From the NCBI GenBank assembly GCA_030531135.1, contig JAUNOJ010000017.1:1-14835 (forward strand): a DNA stretch of 14,835 bases, given 5' to 3'. Positions 5,683 to 14,835 of this stretch are shown here, piece after piece. The notes under the pieces are model-generated. The model searched no databases, was not told where the DNA came from, and saw nothing but the letters and a program-made list of their open reading frames with translations. Positions within the stretch are counted from its first letter, which is position 1, and each line of letters starts with the position of its first letter. The stretch comes from Sutterellaceae bacterium (lineage in GTDB: Bacteria > Pseudomonadota > Gammaproteobacteria > Burkholderiales > Burkholderiaceae_F). The position numbers and the translations under genes were made by a program.

Positions 5683-6246
5683 TTAACGCAAAAGTTTGTC
5701 GACTTCCTGAATTTTCTTACGCATCACGGCGTTTTGCGGCGCCAACTGCAACGACGTCGCAAAGGAATTCTTGGCTCTGGCCAAGTACAGGTTGCCGAGA
5801 TTGGCGTGCGCCAAGGCAAAGTTGGGGCGCAGTGCCAGACACTTCTTTAAGAGCTCTTCGGCACGATCCAAGTTGCCGATGGAAGAATAGATCGCCGCCA
5901 AATTGTTATAAGGCTCGGGCACTTCGGGGTAGCGCGTGATGAAGTCCTCCAAGAGTTCTCGGGCGCGCTCTTTTTGCCCCATGCGTTCAAAAAGAACGCA
6001 ACGCTGAAAACGCAATTGCACCGAGAGGGGGTTTTCTTTGAGGCCGTCTTCGATAACGGTCTGGGCCAAATCGAAATTTTTGCGCGCAATGAGTTTGTCG
6101 ACCAATGCCGGGTATTCTTGAATGGGCACGATGCGACCGGGATCGTCGGGGTCGTAGGTCTTGATCGAGACGGCTTGTGCGGCGGACACGCTCAACAAAA
6201 AGACCGTCGCCGCACAAATACAAGAAAGCTTCAAAGAGTGTGACAT
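5683..6246 (-). CDS. Exported tetratricopeptide-repeat (TPR) protein
   Basis: I chose ATG 6246 because it starts a typical signal peptide (MSHSLKL, then CAATVFLLSVSAAQA before VSIKTYD); the frame could extend further upstream but then has no export signal at its start. The mature part of this 187-residue protein has about three to four TPR units, seen as repeating helix pairs: KNFDLAQTVIEDGLKENP, GQKERARELLEDFITRYP, GNLDRAEELLKKCLALRP, and a final partial unit near NSFATSLQLAPQN. TPRs are protein-docking scaffolds; no enzyme motif is visible. I recall a TPR protein at this position, between cysS and ppiA, in many Burkholderiales. It is the first gene of the leftward cluster with ppiA and ppiB, which suggests a role in envelope protein assembly. 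The specific partner is unknown. Confidence 0.85.
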   Translation of the reverse strand: MSHSLKLSCICAATVFLLSVSAAQAVSIKTYDPDDPGRIVPIQEYPALVDKLIARKNFDLAQTVIEDGLKENPLSVQLRFQRCVLFERMGQKERARELLEDFITRYPEVPEPYNNLAAIYSSIGNLDRAEELLKKCLALRPNFALAHANLGNLYLARAKNSFATSLQLAPQNAVMRKKIQEVDKLLR

Positions 6247-6446
6247 AACTGCAAACGAAAATCCGAATGTCCGAAAGCCGCGAATCAAACTGCAAAATCG
6301 GGTAAACGGACGAGCTGAAAAAGACAAATTGCAAGCACCGAAATGCTAAACTTTGCCGATTGTAATGGAAACGAAGGTCAAAGCCGACAATTCGGCGCAA
6401 AACCTTTGTAACCGAATTTGGTTTGGGACTTACGAAAAGCATTTTT
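6247..6446. promoter_or_regulatory. Divergent promoter region between the TPR gene and cysS
   Basis: This 200-base spacer must hold the promoters of both the leftward TPR-ppiA-ppiB cluster and the rightward cysS operon. Candidate -10 boxes are TACAAT on the minus strand (6364-6359) and TAAACT on the plus strand (6347-6352). Neither has a good -35 box at the right distance. I see no terminator, T-box or other leader structure before cysS. Confidence 0.35.
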
Positions 6447-7837
<1,391 letters not shown>

Positions 7838-7853
<16 letters not shown>

Positions 7854-8458
7854 CGTCAAACTTGGTGCCTTGGTGGCATGAGGCCAAGGCCCATTTGGCC
7901 AAGCACCCCATTTTGGGAAGCGTTGTGGCGCAATTTCCCGACATGGGGCTGGAAGTCTGCGAAGACTACGTCAGAGCCCTGGTACGAACCGTGTGCGGTC
8001 AGCAGGTCAGTAACGCCGCTGCCGCCAAACTTGCCGCCAATGTTTTGACGGCGGCCGACAATGCCGGCGAGCTTACTTTGGCGCAAAAGCTTTGCGACTT
8101 GGGCTCCGACGGTTTGCGCGCCTGCGGACTGTCGCAAGGCAAGGCAGGGGCTCTTTACGCTTTGATGGCCGGTGTCGTTGACGGACGTTTTGCCAAAGAG
8201 CGCTTGAGCTCGATGAACAACGCCGACATCGGCAAAGAATTGTGCGAAATCAAAGGCATCGGCCCCTGGTCGGTGACGATGATTTTGATTTTTGCGCTCG
8301 GCCGCCCCGACGTGTGGGCCGGGCGAGATTACGGGGTGCGCAAAGCGATCGAAAAGCTCGGCGCCCGTGAAGAGAATTTTGAAGATTGTGCGCCGTTTCA
8401 AACGGCTGCGACGTGGTATCTGTGGCGTACGCTCACGGCAACCCCGGTGAAATATTAG
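7838..8458 (+). CDS. DNA-3-methyladenine glycosylase, AlkA-type HhH-GPD family
   Basis: It should remove alkylated purines from DNA as the first step of base-excision repair. This 206-residue protein has the helix-hairpin-helix-GPD core: VCGQQVSN near residues 52-59, the hairpin EIKGIGPWS at about 137-145 and the downstream GRDYGVRKA, where D164 sits at the catalytic-aspartate position. There is no C-terminal four-cysteine iron-sulfur motif, so it is not of the endonuclease III/MutY type. It is shorter than E. coli AlkA (282) because the N-terminal domain is missing, as in other compact family members. ATG 7838 lies inside the end of cysS (16-base overlap). accA follows 24 bases after its stop. 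I recall the order cysS - glycosylase - accA in Burkholderiales. Confidence 0.88.
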
Positions 8459-8482
8459 TGTTGGACACGAAGGAAAAACAAA

Positions 8483-9883
8483 ATGGCCAAACAGGTGTTT
8501 CTGGATTTTGAAAAGGAATTGGGCGATATCGCCGCCAAAATCGAAGCTCTTGAAAACGAAGAGTTGGAAAAGGGCACGGCCGATCGCTATGAAATCAAGC
8601 GCCTGGAAGGGGAGCTCACCCGCCGCACGGCCGAGGTGTACCACGATTTGACGCCGGGCCAAACGACGTTGGTGGCGCGCCACCCCAATCGCCCGTATAC
8701 GATGGACTATATCGACGCCATCTTTGAAGACTTTCATGAACTGCACGGTGACAGAATGTATGCCGACGATCAAAGCATCGTGGGCGGTTTGGCCCGTTTG
8801 GCAGAGCATGCGGTGATGGTCATCGGGCACCAAAAGGGGCGAGATACCCGTGAGCGCACTCGTCGCAATTTCGGCATGACCAAACCCGAAGGCTATCGCA
8901 AGGCCTTGCGTTTGATGAAGTTGGCAGAAAAATTCAATCTGCCGATCTTTACCTTTGTGGACACGCCGGGCGCTTATCCCGGTATCGGCGCCGAAGAGCG
9001 CAACCAGTCCGAAGCCATCGGTCGCAACATCTTTGAAATGACCAAGTTGCGCGTACCGGTGATTTCTACCATCATCGGCGAAGGCGGCTCGGGCGGCGCA
9101 CTTGCCTTGGCCGTGGCCGACGTTCTTTTGATGCTGCAGTACTCCACCTATTCGGTGATCAGTCCCGAAGGGTGCGCCTCCATTTTGTGGAAGGATGCCA
9201 AAAAATCCAACGAAGCCGCGCAAGCTTTGGGGCTCACGGCCGATCGTTTGTTCGAATTGAATTTGGTCGATAAGGTCATTTCCGAACCCTTGGGGGGCGC
9301 TCATCGCGATCCCAAGTTGATGGCCTCCACCTTGAAGAAAGTGTTGGTCGATCAGTTAAAGATGGTCAAGGCCATGACGGTCGAAGACTTGATGGGGCGC
9401 CGCTTGGAACGTCTCTTGAGTTTCGGTCGTTTCGAGTCGCCCGAACCCTCTGCCGTGGCGCGTTTTGCCGATTTGTACTCCGCGCGTTTGCATGAAGACG
9501 ATGTGAAAGACAAAGTCGAAGATGCACCTGTCGAAGTTAAGGATCCCGCTGTTGCAACGCCCGAGTCGGATGTGACGGATTTGGAAGTCAATGCCGAGGT
9601 GCCTCAAGCTAAGCGCACCGTGCGCAAGACGGCAACCAAAAAGCCCGCAGCCAAGAAGACGACCGTGAAAAAGGCCGAAGCGGCACCGGCGGCAGCTACC
9701 GAAACGAAAACCGAAGTGCAGCCCGAAACACCTCAGGCCGAGGTTGCTGCCCAAGGCGAGGTTAAAGCGACTCCCAAAAAGACGACGCGCAAAAAAGCTC
9801 AGCCCAAGGCAACGGATGAGGGCGTGACGCAGGAGGTGAAGCCTAAGCGCCGTCGCACGACTAAAAAGACGACTGAAGCTTAA
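8483..9883 (+). CDS. accA: Acetyl-CoA carboxylase carboxyltransferase subunit alpha, with a long Lys/Ala-rich C-terminal tail
   Basis: With AccD it moves the carboxyl group from carboxybiotin to acetyl-CoA, giving malonyl-CoA, the first committed step of fatty-acid synthesis. Residues 1 to about 316 align in length and motifs with normal AccA (about 319 in E. coli): [36 protein letters not shown] at 199-208, and the end [10 protein letters not shown]. The protein then continues to residue 466. First comes an acidic stretch (about 325-373), then from residue 377 a 90-residue segment full of KK, KKT, PAAKK and KRRR, like the tail of histone H1. AAGGAA lies eight bases before the ATG. tilS begins five bases after the stop, so translation is probably coupled. 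The tail has no known function here; see findings. Confidence 0.97.
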   Translation: MAKQVFLDFEKELGDIAAKIEALENEELEKGTADRYEIKRLEGELTRRTAEVYHDLTPGQTTLVARHPNRPYTMDYIDAIFEDFHELHGDRMYADDQSIVGGLARLAEHAVMVIGHQKGRDTRERTRRNFGMTKPEGYRKALRLMKLAEKFNLPIFTFVDTPGAYPGIGAEERNQSEAIGRNIFEMTKLRVPVISTIIGEGGSGGALALAVADVLLMLQYSTYSVISPEGCASILWKDAKKSNEAAQALGLTADRLFELNLVDKVISEPLGGAHRDPKLMASTLKKVLVDQLKMVKAMTVEDLMGRRLERLLSFGRFESPEPSAVARFADLYSARLHEDDVKDKVEDAPVEVKDPAVATPESDVTDLEVNAEVPQAKRTVRKTATKKPAAKKTTVKKAEAAPAAATETKTEVQPETPQAEVAAQGEVKATPKKTTRKKAQPKATDEGVTQEVKPKRRRTTKKTTEA

Positions 9884-9888
9884 GAACA

Positions 9889-11406
9889 ATGGCCGAATCG
9901 GATAAAAAGCCCCGTGTGAAGAAAGCTTCGCGCGGGCTCGCATCTTTGCGAGAACACTTGACGATGCTGGTGCGCACGACGATCGAAACGATTTCCGATC
10001 GCAGGGCCGCACACCCCATGCAGGACTTCACCTTGGAGCCCGTCAATCCCGTGCGCGTGATTGTGGCGTATTCGGGCGGACGCGACTCGACGGCGTTGTT
10101 GGACGTTTTGGCAAGGCTTAAAAAAGACAGTGCCTTTACGCGTTTGGCTTCCGTGACGGTGGTGCACGTGCACCATGGGCTATCCAAACACGCCGACGAG
10201 TGGGTGGATCATGCGCGCTTGACATGCGCCAAATACAGATTGCCTTTGCTGGTGGAAAAGGTTTACGTCAATCCCAATTCGGCGTTGGGGGTTGAAGCCG
10301 CTGCGCGTGAAGCGCGTTATCGCGTGCTTTTAAAAATCGCCAGAGAACACAGAGCCGACGTGATCATGACGGCGCACCATTTGGACGACAGAATCGAAAC
10401 GTTCTTGATTCAGTGGATGCGAGGCGCAGGTGTCGAAGGGTTATCCGCCATGACGCCCGTGCGTCCGATGGAATCCGTCACCGAGGCCGACACCCAAGTC
10501 GTTTTGGCGCGCCCCTGGTTGGATGTCACGAGTCACGATATTCTCACTTACGCCACCAAAGCCAAACTTTCTTGGATTGAAGACGACAGCAATACGGACA
10601 CGCGCTTTCTGCGTAACCTCATTCGCAACGACGTCTTGCCCATTTTGGACGAGGCGCGAGACGGTTGGCGCATGGCAGCGGCACGCTCCATCGGTTTGGT
10701 GAGCGAATCCGCGCAGGTTGTCAGAAGCGTGGCCACCGACGATCTCAAGCACTGTTTGGGTCCGCAGCCGGCAAGCTTGAATATTGCGAAACTTTTGGCT
10801 TTGCCCTTGGAGCGCCAGTCGCTGTGTTTGCGCGCATGGCTTTCCGGTGCCAAATTGAAGGCGCCGAGTCAGGTGAAGACCTTGGAAATTTTGCGTCAGT
10901 TGCGCGATACGCAAAACGACACCAAGCTCTCCTTCAGACTTGAAGGCAAGGAGTTGCGCCGTTGGGCGGGGTGCCTTGTCCTGCGCGATCCCGTGCCCAC
11001 AACCAAGGCCACCGATGCACTGGTCAAAGTCTTGGATTGGAAGGGCGAAGAGGAATTGAGCCTCGGTATTTGGGGAGGCGTGCTTCGCTTTGAGCCGTGC
11101 CAAGAGGGCGAAGACGGGTTTGACGCCCGAAAACTCAAGGACGGCGTGCTTGAGGTCAGACCGCGCAAGGGCGGAGAGAAAATTAAGTTGCATCGCCTGC
11201 GTCCGTCGAGAAACCTAAAGCAACTCTTTCAATCGGCAGGAGTGCCTTCTTTTGATCGCTCGCGCTTGCCGCTTGTGTGGTTGGACGGCGAACTGATTTT
11301 TGCGGCCGGTTTGGGCATGGAAGTCAGAAGCTTTGCAGACAAGGATTTGGTCAAAGACCGCATTCGCTTGGTGTGGGTGCCCGATAAGCCTTTGTTGGCG
11401 CTCTAA
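9889..11406 (+). CDS. tilS: tRNA(Ile)-lysidine synthetase TilS
   Basis: TilS attaches lysine to C34 of the CAU-anticodon tRNA-Ile, so that it is charged with isoleucine and reads AUA. The N-type PP-loop ATP site SGGRDST is at residues 62-68, the HHLDDRIETFLIQW stretch follows near 164-177, and the C-terminal TilS domain ends with LRPSRNLKQLFQ and GLGMEVRSF. The total is 505 residues against 432 in E. coli. Part of the excess is an N-terminal, partly basic extension of about 50 residues before the PP-loop strand. ATG 9889, five bases after accA, is assumed. Internal ATGs at 9964 and 10018 could be the true start, since none has a strong ribosome-binding site. I recall tilS after accA in Burkholderiales. 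Confidence 0.95.
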   Translation: MAESDKKPRVKKASRGLASLREHLTMLVRTTIETISDRRAAHPMQDFTLEPVNPVRVIVAYSGGRDSTALLDVLARLKKDSAFTRLASVTVVHVHHGLSKHADEWVDHARLTCAKYRLPLLVEKVYVNPNSALGVEAAAREARYRVLLKIAREHRADVIMTAHHLDDRIETFLIQWMRGAGVEGLSAMTPVRPMESVTEADTQVVLARPWLDVTSHDILTYATKAKLSWIEDDSNTDTRFLRNLIRNDVLPILDEARDGWRMAAARSIGLVSESAQVVRSVATDDLKHCLGPQPASLNIAKLLALPLERQSLCLRAWLSGAKLKAPSQVKTLEILRQLRDTQNDTKLSFRLEGKELRRWAGCLVLRDPVPTTKATDALVKVLDWKGEEELSLGIWGGVLRFEPCQEGEDGFDARKLKDGVLEVRPRKGGEKIKLHRLRPSRNLKQLFQSAGVPSFDRSRLPLVWLDGELIFAAGLGMEVRSFADKDLVKDRIRLVWVPDKPLLAL

Positions 11407-11439
11407 CGCAAGTCAAAACAAGAATAAAAGAATCAACCA

Positions 11440-12108
11440 ATGGCAAGAATTTCTAAAAAAGTCGCAGCCACGAGCGCCGATCTTTTTGGCGACGTTTTAA
11501 TCGCGCAAAGCGGGGATTTGATCGCCGGTGTCGACGAAGCCGGTCGCGGCCCTTTGGCCGGGCCCGTGGTGGCCGCCGCAGTGATTTTGGATCCGGACAA
11601 TCCCATCGAGGGGTTGCGAGACAGTAAAAAGTTGTCCGAAGAAGTGCGCGAGCGTTTGGCTGTGGAAATCAAAGCCAAAGCTTTGTGTTGGAGCGTGGCG
11701 CACGCCACGGTCGAAGAAATCGACGAAATCAACATTTTGCAAGCCACGATGCTTGCGATGAAGCGCGCCATCGAAGGCTTGACCGTCACCCCCGGACTCG
11801 TCTTGGTCGACGGCAACCGCCTGCCGCCCGTGAAGTTGCCGATGGACGCGATTGTCAAAGGCGACGATTTGATTCCGGCAATTTCCGCTGCTTCGATTAT
11901 TGCCAAAACGACCCGAGACGGATGGTTGCGCGAGATCGACAAGACCTATCCGGAATACGGCTTTGCCCAACACAAAGGCTACGGTGTTAAAAGTCACGTG
12001 GCCGCGATTGAAAAGTACGGCATTTTGCCCGTGCATCGCAAAAGCTTTTCGCCCATTTGCGACATGCTCAAAAAAGAGAACAAAAATGAGGACACAAACC
12101 GTTCTTAA
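11440..12108 (+). CDS. rnhB: Ribonuclease HII
   Basis: It cuts the RNA strand of RNA-DNA hybrids and nicks DNA at single misincorporated ribonucleotides. All four catalytic acidic residues are visible: D32 and E33 in [14 protein letters not shown]124 in VLVDGNRLP and D142 in the [17 protein letters not shown] region. Their spacing (92 and 18 residues) is the same as in the E. coli enzyme (D16, E17, D108, D126). The N-terminus is about 16 residues longer than in E. coli, at 222 residues in total. It follows tilS by 33 bases with a weak A-rich ribosome-binding site and is the last gene of the rightward run. In many proteobacteria rnhB sits beside lpxB, so its place after tilS is less usual. Confidence 0.96.
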   Translation: MARISKKVAATSADLFGDVLIAQSGDLIAGVDEAGRGPLAGPVVAAAVILDPDNPIEGLRDSKKLSEEVRERLAVEIKAKALCWSVAHATVEEIDEINILQATMLAMKRAIEGLTVTPGLVLVDGNRLPPVKLPMDAIVKGDDLIPAISAASIIAKTTRDGWLREIDKTYPEYGFAQHKGYGVKSHVAAIEKYGILPVHRKSFSPICDMLKKENKNEDTNRS

Positions 12109-12110
12109 GT

Positions 12111-12130
12111 CCTGATAATCAGGCACTTTT
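12111..12130 (+). terminator. Short hairpin with T-run right after rnhB (weak terminator)
   Basis: CCTGATAATCAGG (12111-12123) is a perfect palindrome around a central A, forming a five-pair stem with a three-base loop, followed by CACTTTT. It starts two bases after the rnhB stop. The short stem makes it a weak terminator or a stabilising hairpin; a stronger terminator lies about 105 bases further on. Confidence 0.4.
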
Positions 12131-12227
12131 GAGAATGACAATGCCGAAGTGTCAGTATTTTGCAACATCGGTGTTTCTCTGAATAGGGACGCTTGACGAA
12201 CTTCTTTCAGTTAGAGAGAAAACGCAT

Positions 12228-12272
12228 CAACCCCAATAAAATCAAGGTATTTATTGGGGTTGAATTATTTTT
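12228..12272 (+). terminator. Strong rho-independent terminator upstream of the porin gene
   Basis: CAACCCCAATAAA (12228-12240) pairs perfectly over 13 bases with TTTATTGGGGTTG (12250-12262), followed by AATTATTTTT. It ends any transcript leaving rnhB and insulates the porin. The 12109-12227 stretch before it has no gene I can support. Confidence 0.85.
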
Positions 12273-12342
12273 AAGCTCGTAACTGTTCTCATTTGGGCAC
12301 GAAATATGCTGAGGGCACCGGGTAATACGCCAAAAGAAATCC

Positions 12343-12380
12343 AAAAAATTTTTTCGGATAGCAGGTTTATCGGCTAGGAT
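12343..12380 (+). promoter_or_regulatory. Candidate porin promoter with upstream A6T6 tract
   Basis: TAGGAT (12375-12380) is a reasonable -10 box. The -35 position (TTCGGA, 12352-12357) is poor. Immediately upstream is AAAAAATTTTTT (12343-12354), a bent-DNA or UP-like tract that often supports strong promoters. A start near 12387 would leave a leader of about 64 bases containing the small hairpin CGGG-AGAC-CCCG. Confidence 0.35.
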
Positions 12381-12450
12381 TCGTGCTTCGTATGACGGGA
12401 GACCCCGGTTGTCCCCGCATTCGAAATTAAGATTTGGAGATACTTTTAAA

Positions 12451-13560
12451 ATGAAAAAAACTGCTATCGCTTTGGCTGCCATCGTTGCAGCTTCTAGCTC
12501 TGCAATGGCTGCCGAGTTTACCGTTTTCGGTAAGGTCGACATGGGTTTGGCTTACAGCAACGTCGACTTGCACTCGGTTGGCACGTCCGAAACGTTCTCG
12601 ATGGATTCCGGCAACAACTCCGGCTCCCGCTTCGGCTTCAAGGGTACGGAAGATTTGGGCAACGGCTATGCTGTGTCCTTCCACCTCGAAAACGGTTTCT
12701 CTGCCGATACGGGTGCTTTGCCTGACGGCGGCCGTCTCTTCCACCGCGAAGCTCGTTTGACCCTCGAAACGCCGTACGCTGAAGTCAGCTTCGGCCGCAT
12801 GGGCGCTTTGACCGCCGGTGCCGGTACTTACGATATCTTCCAGGCCTACGGTGACGCTCTCGACGGCGGTTGGGCTTACACCGTTGACATCAACAACTGG
12901 GCTGATCGTTCTCGCTATGACAACATGGTGACCATCGCCACCCAGAAGTTTGCCGGTTTCAAGGGCTATGCTCAGTACTCCTTCGGTACGGATTCCACCG
13001 ACAAATTGGATGATAACGTTACCAATGAACGTGCTACGCAGCGTTATGTTGGCGTCGGTGCCACCTATGACCTCGGTCAGTTGTCCGCAAGCTTCTTCTA
13101 CGATTCTGTCCTTCGTCAGCACACCACGGACTCGTCCCCCAACGATGCTCATAGCCTGAGCCTCTCCGTTGCTTATGACTTTGAAGTTGCCAAGGTTCTC
13201 TTCGGTGCTCAGTACGGCTGGGATGAAAACATCAACTTCTTCACCGCTTCTTCCGATGATATCGCTGCTGATGCTAAGGGTTTGAAAGCTGACGGCTATC
13301 GCCTGGGCTTGAGCTCGATCGTTCCGTTGCCCTGCGGTACGTTGAAGGCCGGCGTCTACTACGGTGACGTCGAAACCGATGATGACATCAAGGGTAAGAA
13401 CTTCAACATCACCGTCGGTCACGAATACCCCTGGAGCAAGCGCACCTTCTCCTACATCGGCTTGGGCTACAAGAACGCCAAGGTGGAAGACAAGGCTGGC
13501 AAGACCATCGAAGAAGAAAACAGCTTCACCGCCATGCTCGGTCTCGTGCACTCCTTCTAA
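12451..13560 (+). CDS. Outer-membrane general porin (Porin_4, betaproteobacterial type)
   Basis: A trimeric-type beta-barrel porin for passive entry of small hydrophilic solutes. ATG 12451 (MKKTAIALAAI) is preferred over an in-frame ATG at 12409: it has GGAGAT about nine bases upstream and begins a textbook signal peptide cut after SSSAMA. The mature protein starts AEFTVFGKVDMGLAY, the usual first strand of this family. FGFKGTEDLGNGY and a REARLTLET/VSFGRMG stretch follow, and it ends in a terminal phenylalanine (GLVHSF), the signal for the BAM assembly machine. It is 369 residues. Codons look more uniform than in neighbouring genes (many GCT, GTT, GGT and ACC), which fits high expression. 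It forms its own transcription unit between two strong terminators. Substrate preference cannot be read from the sequence. Confidence 0.93.
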   Translation: MKKTAIALAAIVAASSSAMAAEFTVFGKVDMGLAYSNVDLHSVGTSETFSMDSGNNSGSRFGFKGTEDLGNGYAVSFHLENGFSADTGALPDGGRLFHREARLTLETPYAEVSFGRMGALTAGAGTYDIFQAYGDALDGGWAYTVDINNWADRSRYDNMVTIATQKFAGFKGYAQYSFGTDSTDKLDDNVTNERATQRYVGVGATYDLGQLSASFFYDSVLRQHTTDSSPNDAHSLSLSVAYDFEVAKVLFGAQYGWDENINFFTASSDDIAADAKGLKADGYRLGLSSIVPLPCGTLKAGVYYGDVETDDDIKGKNFNITVGHEYPWSKRTFSYIGLGYKNAKVEDKAGKTIEEENSFTAMLGLVHSF

Positions 13561-13569
13561 TATCGGCTA

Positions 13570-13586
13570 GAGAAGTTGATCTTCTC
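13570..13586 (+). other. Small stem-loop in the porin 3' untranslated region
   Basis: GAGAAG (13570-13575) pairs perfectly with CTTCTC (13581-13586) across the loop TTGAT, nine bases after the porin stop. It is followed by AAAA, not Ts, so it is not a terminator. It may stabilise the abundant porin mRNA. Confidence 0.45.
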
Positions 13587-13606
13587 AAAACGATTTAGTT
13601 GAGTTA

Positions 13607-13649
13607 CACCCCTGTAGACACACGTTGTTTACGGGGGTGAAATCTTTTT
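13607..13649 (+). terminator. Rho-independent terminator of the porin gene
   Basis: CACCCCTGTA (13607-13616) pairs with TACGGGGGTG (13630-13639): ten pairs with one G-U. AAATCTTTTT follows. Confidence 0.85.
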
Positions 13650-13666
13650 GGGGCAGAGACTTTCGG

Positions 13667-13672
13667 TAAAAT
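13667..13672 (+). promoter_or_regulatory. Candidate -10 box for ispDF
   Basis: TAAAAT matches five of six consensus bases and lies 35 bases before the ispDF ATG, just after the porin terminator. No good -35 box is seen at 16-18 bases upstream (T-rich CTTTTT only). Confidence 0.35.
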
Positions 13673-13707
13673 GCAGTTCACGTTTTTTGAAATTTTCCGA
13701 CCGAGCC

Positions 13708-14835
13708 ATGCCTCAAGTCTTTGCCATTATTCCCGCTGCCGGAGTCGGTGCCCGCATGAAGGCCGACTGCCCCAAGCAGTACTTGCCGGTGGACGATGCA
13801 GGTACCCCCATGTTGGCGGCCACCGTCAAGCGTCTCGCAAGTGTGCCAGCGATTGACGCCGTCTACGTGACCGTGAGTCCCACGGACGAATATATCGATG
13901 ATGTGGACTTGGGCCACGCCCGCATTTTGCGAGAAGGGGGCGCGACGCGTGCAGAAACCGTTCTCAACTCCTTGGGAGCAATTGCCGACGTTGCAAGGGC
14001 AGCGGACCTCGTCTTGGTGCATGATGCTGCCAGGCCCTTTGTCAGCCCCGATGACGTTGAGAGTCTCATTTCCCTGACCCGTAAGTGCCTCGAAGATAAA
14101 ACCGCTGCAGGCGCCGTTTTAGCCGTTCCCGTGGCCGATACCGTCAAGCGCGTGGATGCCGAGGGCATTTTGACCGAAGACATCGATCGCGTGGGCTTGA
14201 TGCGCATTGCGACGCCTCAGTGCTTCCCATACGGCTTGTTGGTAAGTGCTTTAGAAGAGGAAACGGACGTGACGGACGAATCAAGTGCCGTGCGTGCCGT
14301 CGGGCACAGGGTCAAAGTCTTGGAATCGACGCCAATGAACTTTAAGGTGACGCGCCCGCAAGATTTGGAATTGGCCAAAGTATTGAACTCTCCCAAAGGA
14401 AAGACGCAAATGAAACTTCGTATCGGCTACGGCTACGACTCGCACCGTTTGGAGGAAGGCCGCAAATTTATTTTGGGCGGCGTAGAAATTCCCCATACCC
14501 TCGGTTTGGCGGGCCATAGCGACGCCGATGCGCTCTTGCACGCCATTACGGACGCTCTGTTGGGCGCGGCCAAGTGCGGCAACATCGGGATGCTGTTTCC
14601 GGACAACGATGCGCAATTTAAAAATGCCGACAGCGCCGTGTTGCTCAAAGCCGCTTGGGACAAAGTGCAGACAACCGGCAAGTGGGAAATCCAAAACATC
14701 GACTGCGTGGTGGTTGCGCAAAAGCCCAAACTCAACCCGCATGTAGAGGCGATGTGCGCGCGCATTGCCGACATTCTTGAAATCGACGCCGATCAAGTTT
14801 CCGTGAAACCCAAAACCAACGAAAAACTCGGCTTT
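13708..14835 (+). CDS. ispDF: Bifunctional IspD-IspF fusion of the MEP isoprenoid pathway (3' end off the window)
   Basis: One uninterrupted frame of 376 codons encodes two enzymes. Residues 1-234 are IspD, which joins CTP to methylerythritol phosphate: PAAGVGARM at 9-17 with R16, PKQYL at 22-26 with K23, HDAARPF at 105-111, TPQCF near 169-173, and K213 in NFKVTRPQD. Residues 235 onward are IspF, which makes the cyclodiphosphate: GYGYDSH with metal ligands D244 and H246, then [13 protein letters not shown] with H270, then the start of the C-terminal motif TNEKLGF. I estimate only about 15 residues are missing at the right edge. Stops were checked codon by codon across the junction and none exists. 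The linker is only about ten residues and contains an ATG with a ribosome-binding-like sequence upstream. IspDF fusions are known in alpha- and epsilonproteobacteria; separate genes are the usual betaproteobacterial form. Confidence 0.96.
   Translation, partial: MPQVFAIIPAAGVGARMKADCPKQYLPVDDAGTPMLAATVKRLASVPAIDAVYVTVSPTDEYIDDVDLGHARILREGGATRAETVLNSLGAIADVARAADLVLVHDAARPFVSPDDVESLISLTRKCLEDKTAAGAVLAVPVADTVKRVDAEGILTEDIDRVGLMRIATPQCFPYGLLVSALEEETDVTDESSAVRAVGHRVKVLESTPMNFKVTRPQDLELAKVLNSPKGKTQMKLRIGYGYDSHRLEEGRKFILGGVEIPHTLGLAGHSDADALLHAITDALLGAAKCGNIGMLFPDNDAQFKNADSAVLLKAAWDKVQTTGKWEIQNIDCVVVAQKPKLNPHVEAMCARIADILEIDADQVSVKPKTNEKLGF
14395..14412 (+). promoter_or_regulatory. Internal ribosome-binding-like site and ATG at the IspD/IspF junction
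   Basis: AAAGGAAAG (14395-14403) lies just before the in-frame ATG at 14410. That ATG is where a separate IspF would begin ([12 protein letters not shown]). It may be a leftover of a once separate ispF start, or may still yield free IspF besides the fusion protein. Confidence 0.45.

Noticed and set aside
7856..9304. A 482-codon open frame on the minus strand opposite the glycosylase and accA
   Set aside because: It lies antisense to two well-identified genes, has no recognisable domain, and its His/Gly/Arg-rich composition is what the reverse of strongly biased coding sequence gives.
9600..9880. Tandem DNA repeat or frameshift as the cause of the accA tail
   Set aside because: The KK/AA pattern is not an exact DNA repeat, the frame is continuous from the AccA core, and the stop sits five bases before tilS, so it looks like genuine coding sequence.
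12427..13551. A 374-codon minus-strand open frame opposite the porin gene
   Set aside because: The porin is certain on the plus strand (signal peptide, terminal Phe). The antisense frame results from its regular codon use and shows no motif or ribosome-binding site.

Overview
The window looks like chromosome of a betaproteobacterium of order Burkholderiales, most likely the Sutterella/Parasutterella group. This rests on gene order, the Porin_4-type porin and moderate G+C; it is an inference, because no rRNA is present. I recall the order lpxH - ppiB - ppiA - TPR protein - (divergent) cysS - 3-methyladenine glycosylase - accA - tilS as conserved in Burkholderiales, and nearly all of it is here.

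Layout. Positions 1-567 (minus) hold the first 189 codons of lpxH (lipid A synthesis). Positions 568-4500 form an accessory block: a four-helix cytochrome b of the formate dehydrogenase gamma type (+), an exported C69-family dipeptidase (-), a small P-loop kinase-like protein (+), and an apparently self-contained small RNA gene (-) at 4245-4337. The small RNA has its own near-consensus sigma-70 promoter and its own terminator. Positions 4501-6246 (-) hold a cytoplasmic cyclophilin, an exported cyclophilin and an exported TPR protein. Positions 6447-12108 (+) hold cysS, an AlkA-type glycosylase, accA, tilS and rnhB, close together or overlapping like one operon. The general porin (12451-13560) sits alone between two strong terminators. 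A fused ispD-ispF gene starts at 13708 and runs off the right end.

How the genes work together. Most are housekeeping: outer-membrane building (lpxH, porin), protein folding (two cyclophilins and a TPR protein), translation fidelity (cysS, tilS), fatty-acid synthesis (accA), DNA repair and RNA removal (alkA-like, rnhB), and the non-mevalonate isoprenoid pathway (ispDF). The unusual points are: (1) the small RNA candidate; (2) the in-frame IspD-IspF fusion, which keeps a ribosome-binding site and ATG at the junction; (3) an AccA with about 150 extra C-terminal residues that turn histone-H1-like (Lys/Ala/Thr-rich); (4) the insertion of unrelated genes between lpxH and its usual partners; and (5) a dipeptidase carrying a C-terminal calcium-loop-like motif. 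I saw no CRISPR array, tRNA, rRNA, intact transposon or phage gene.
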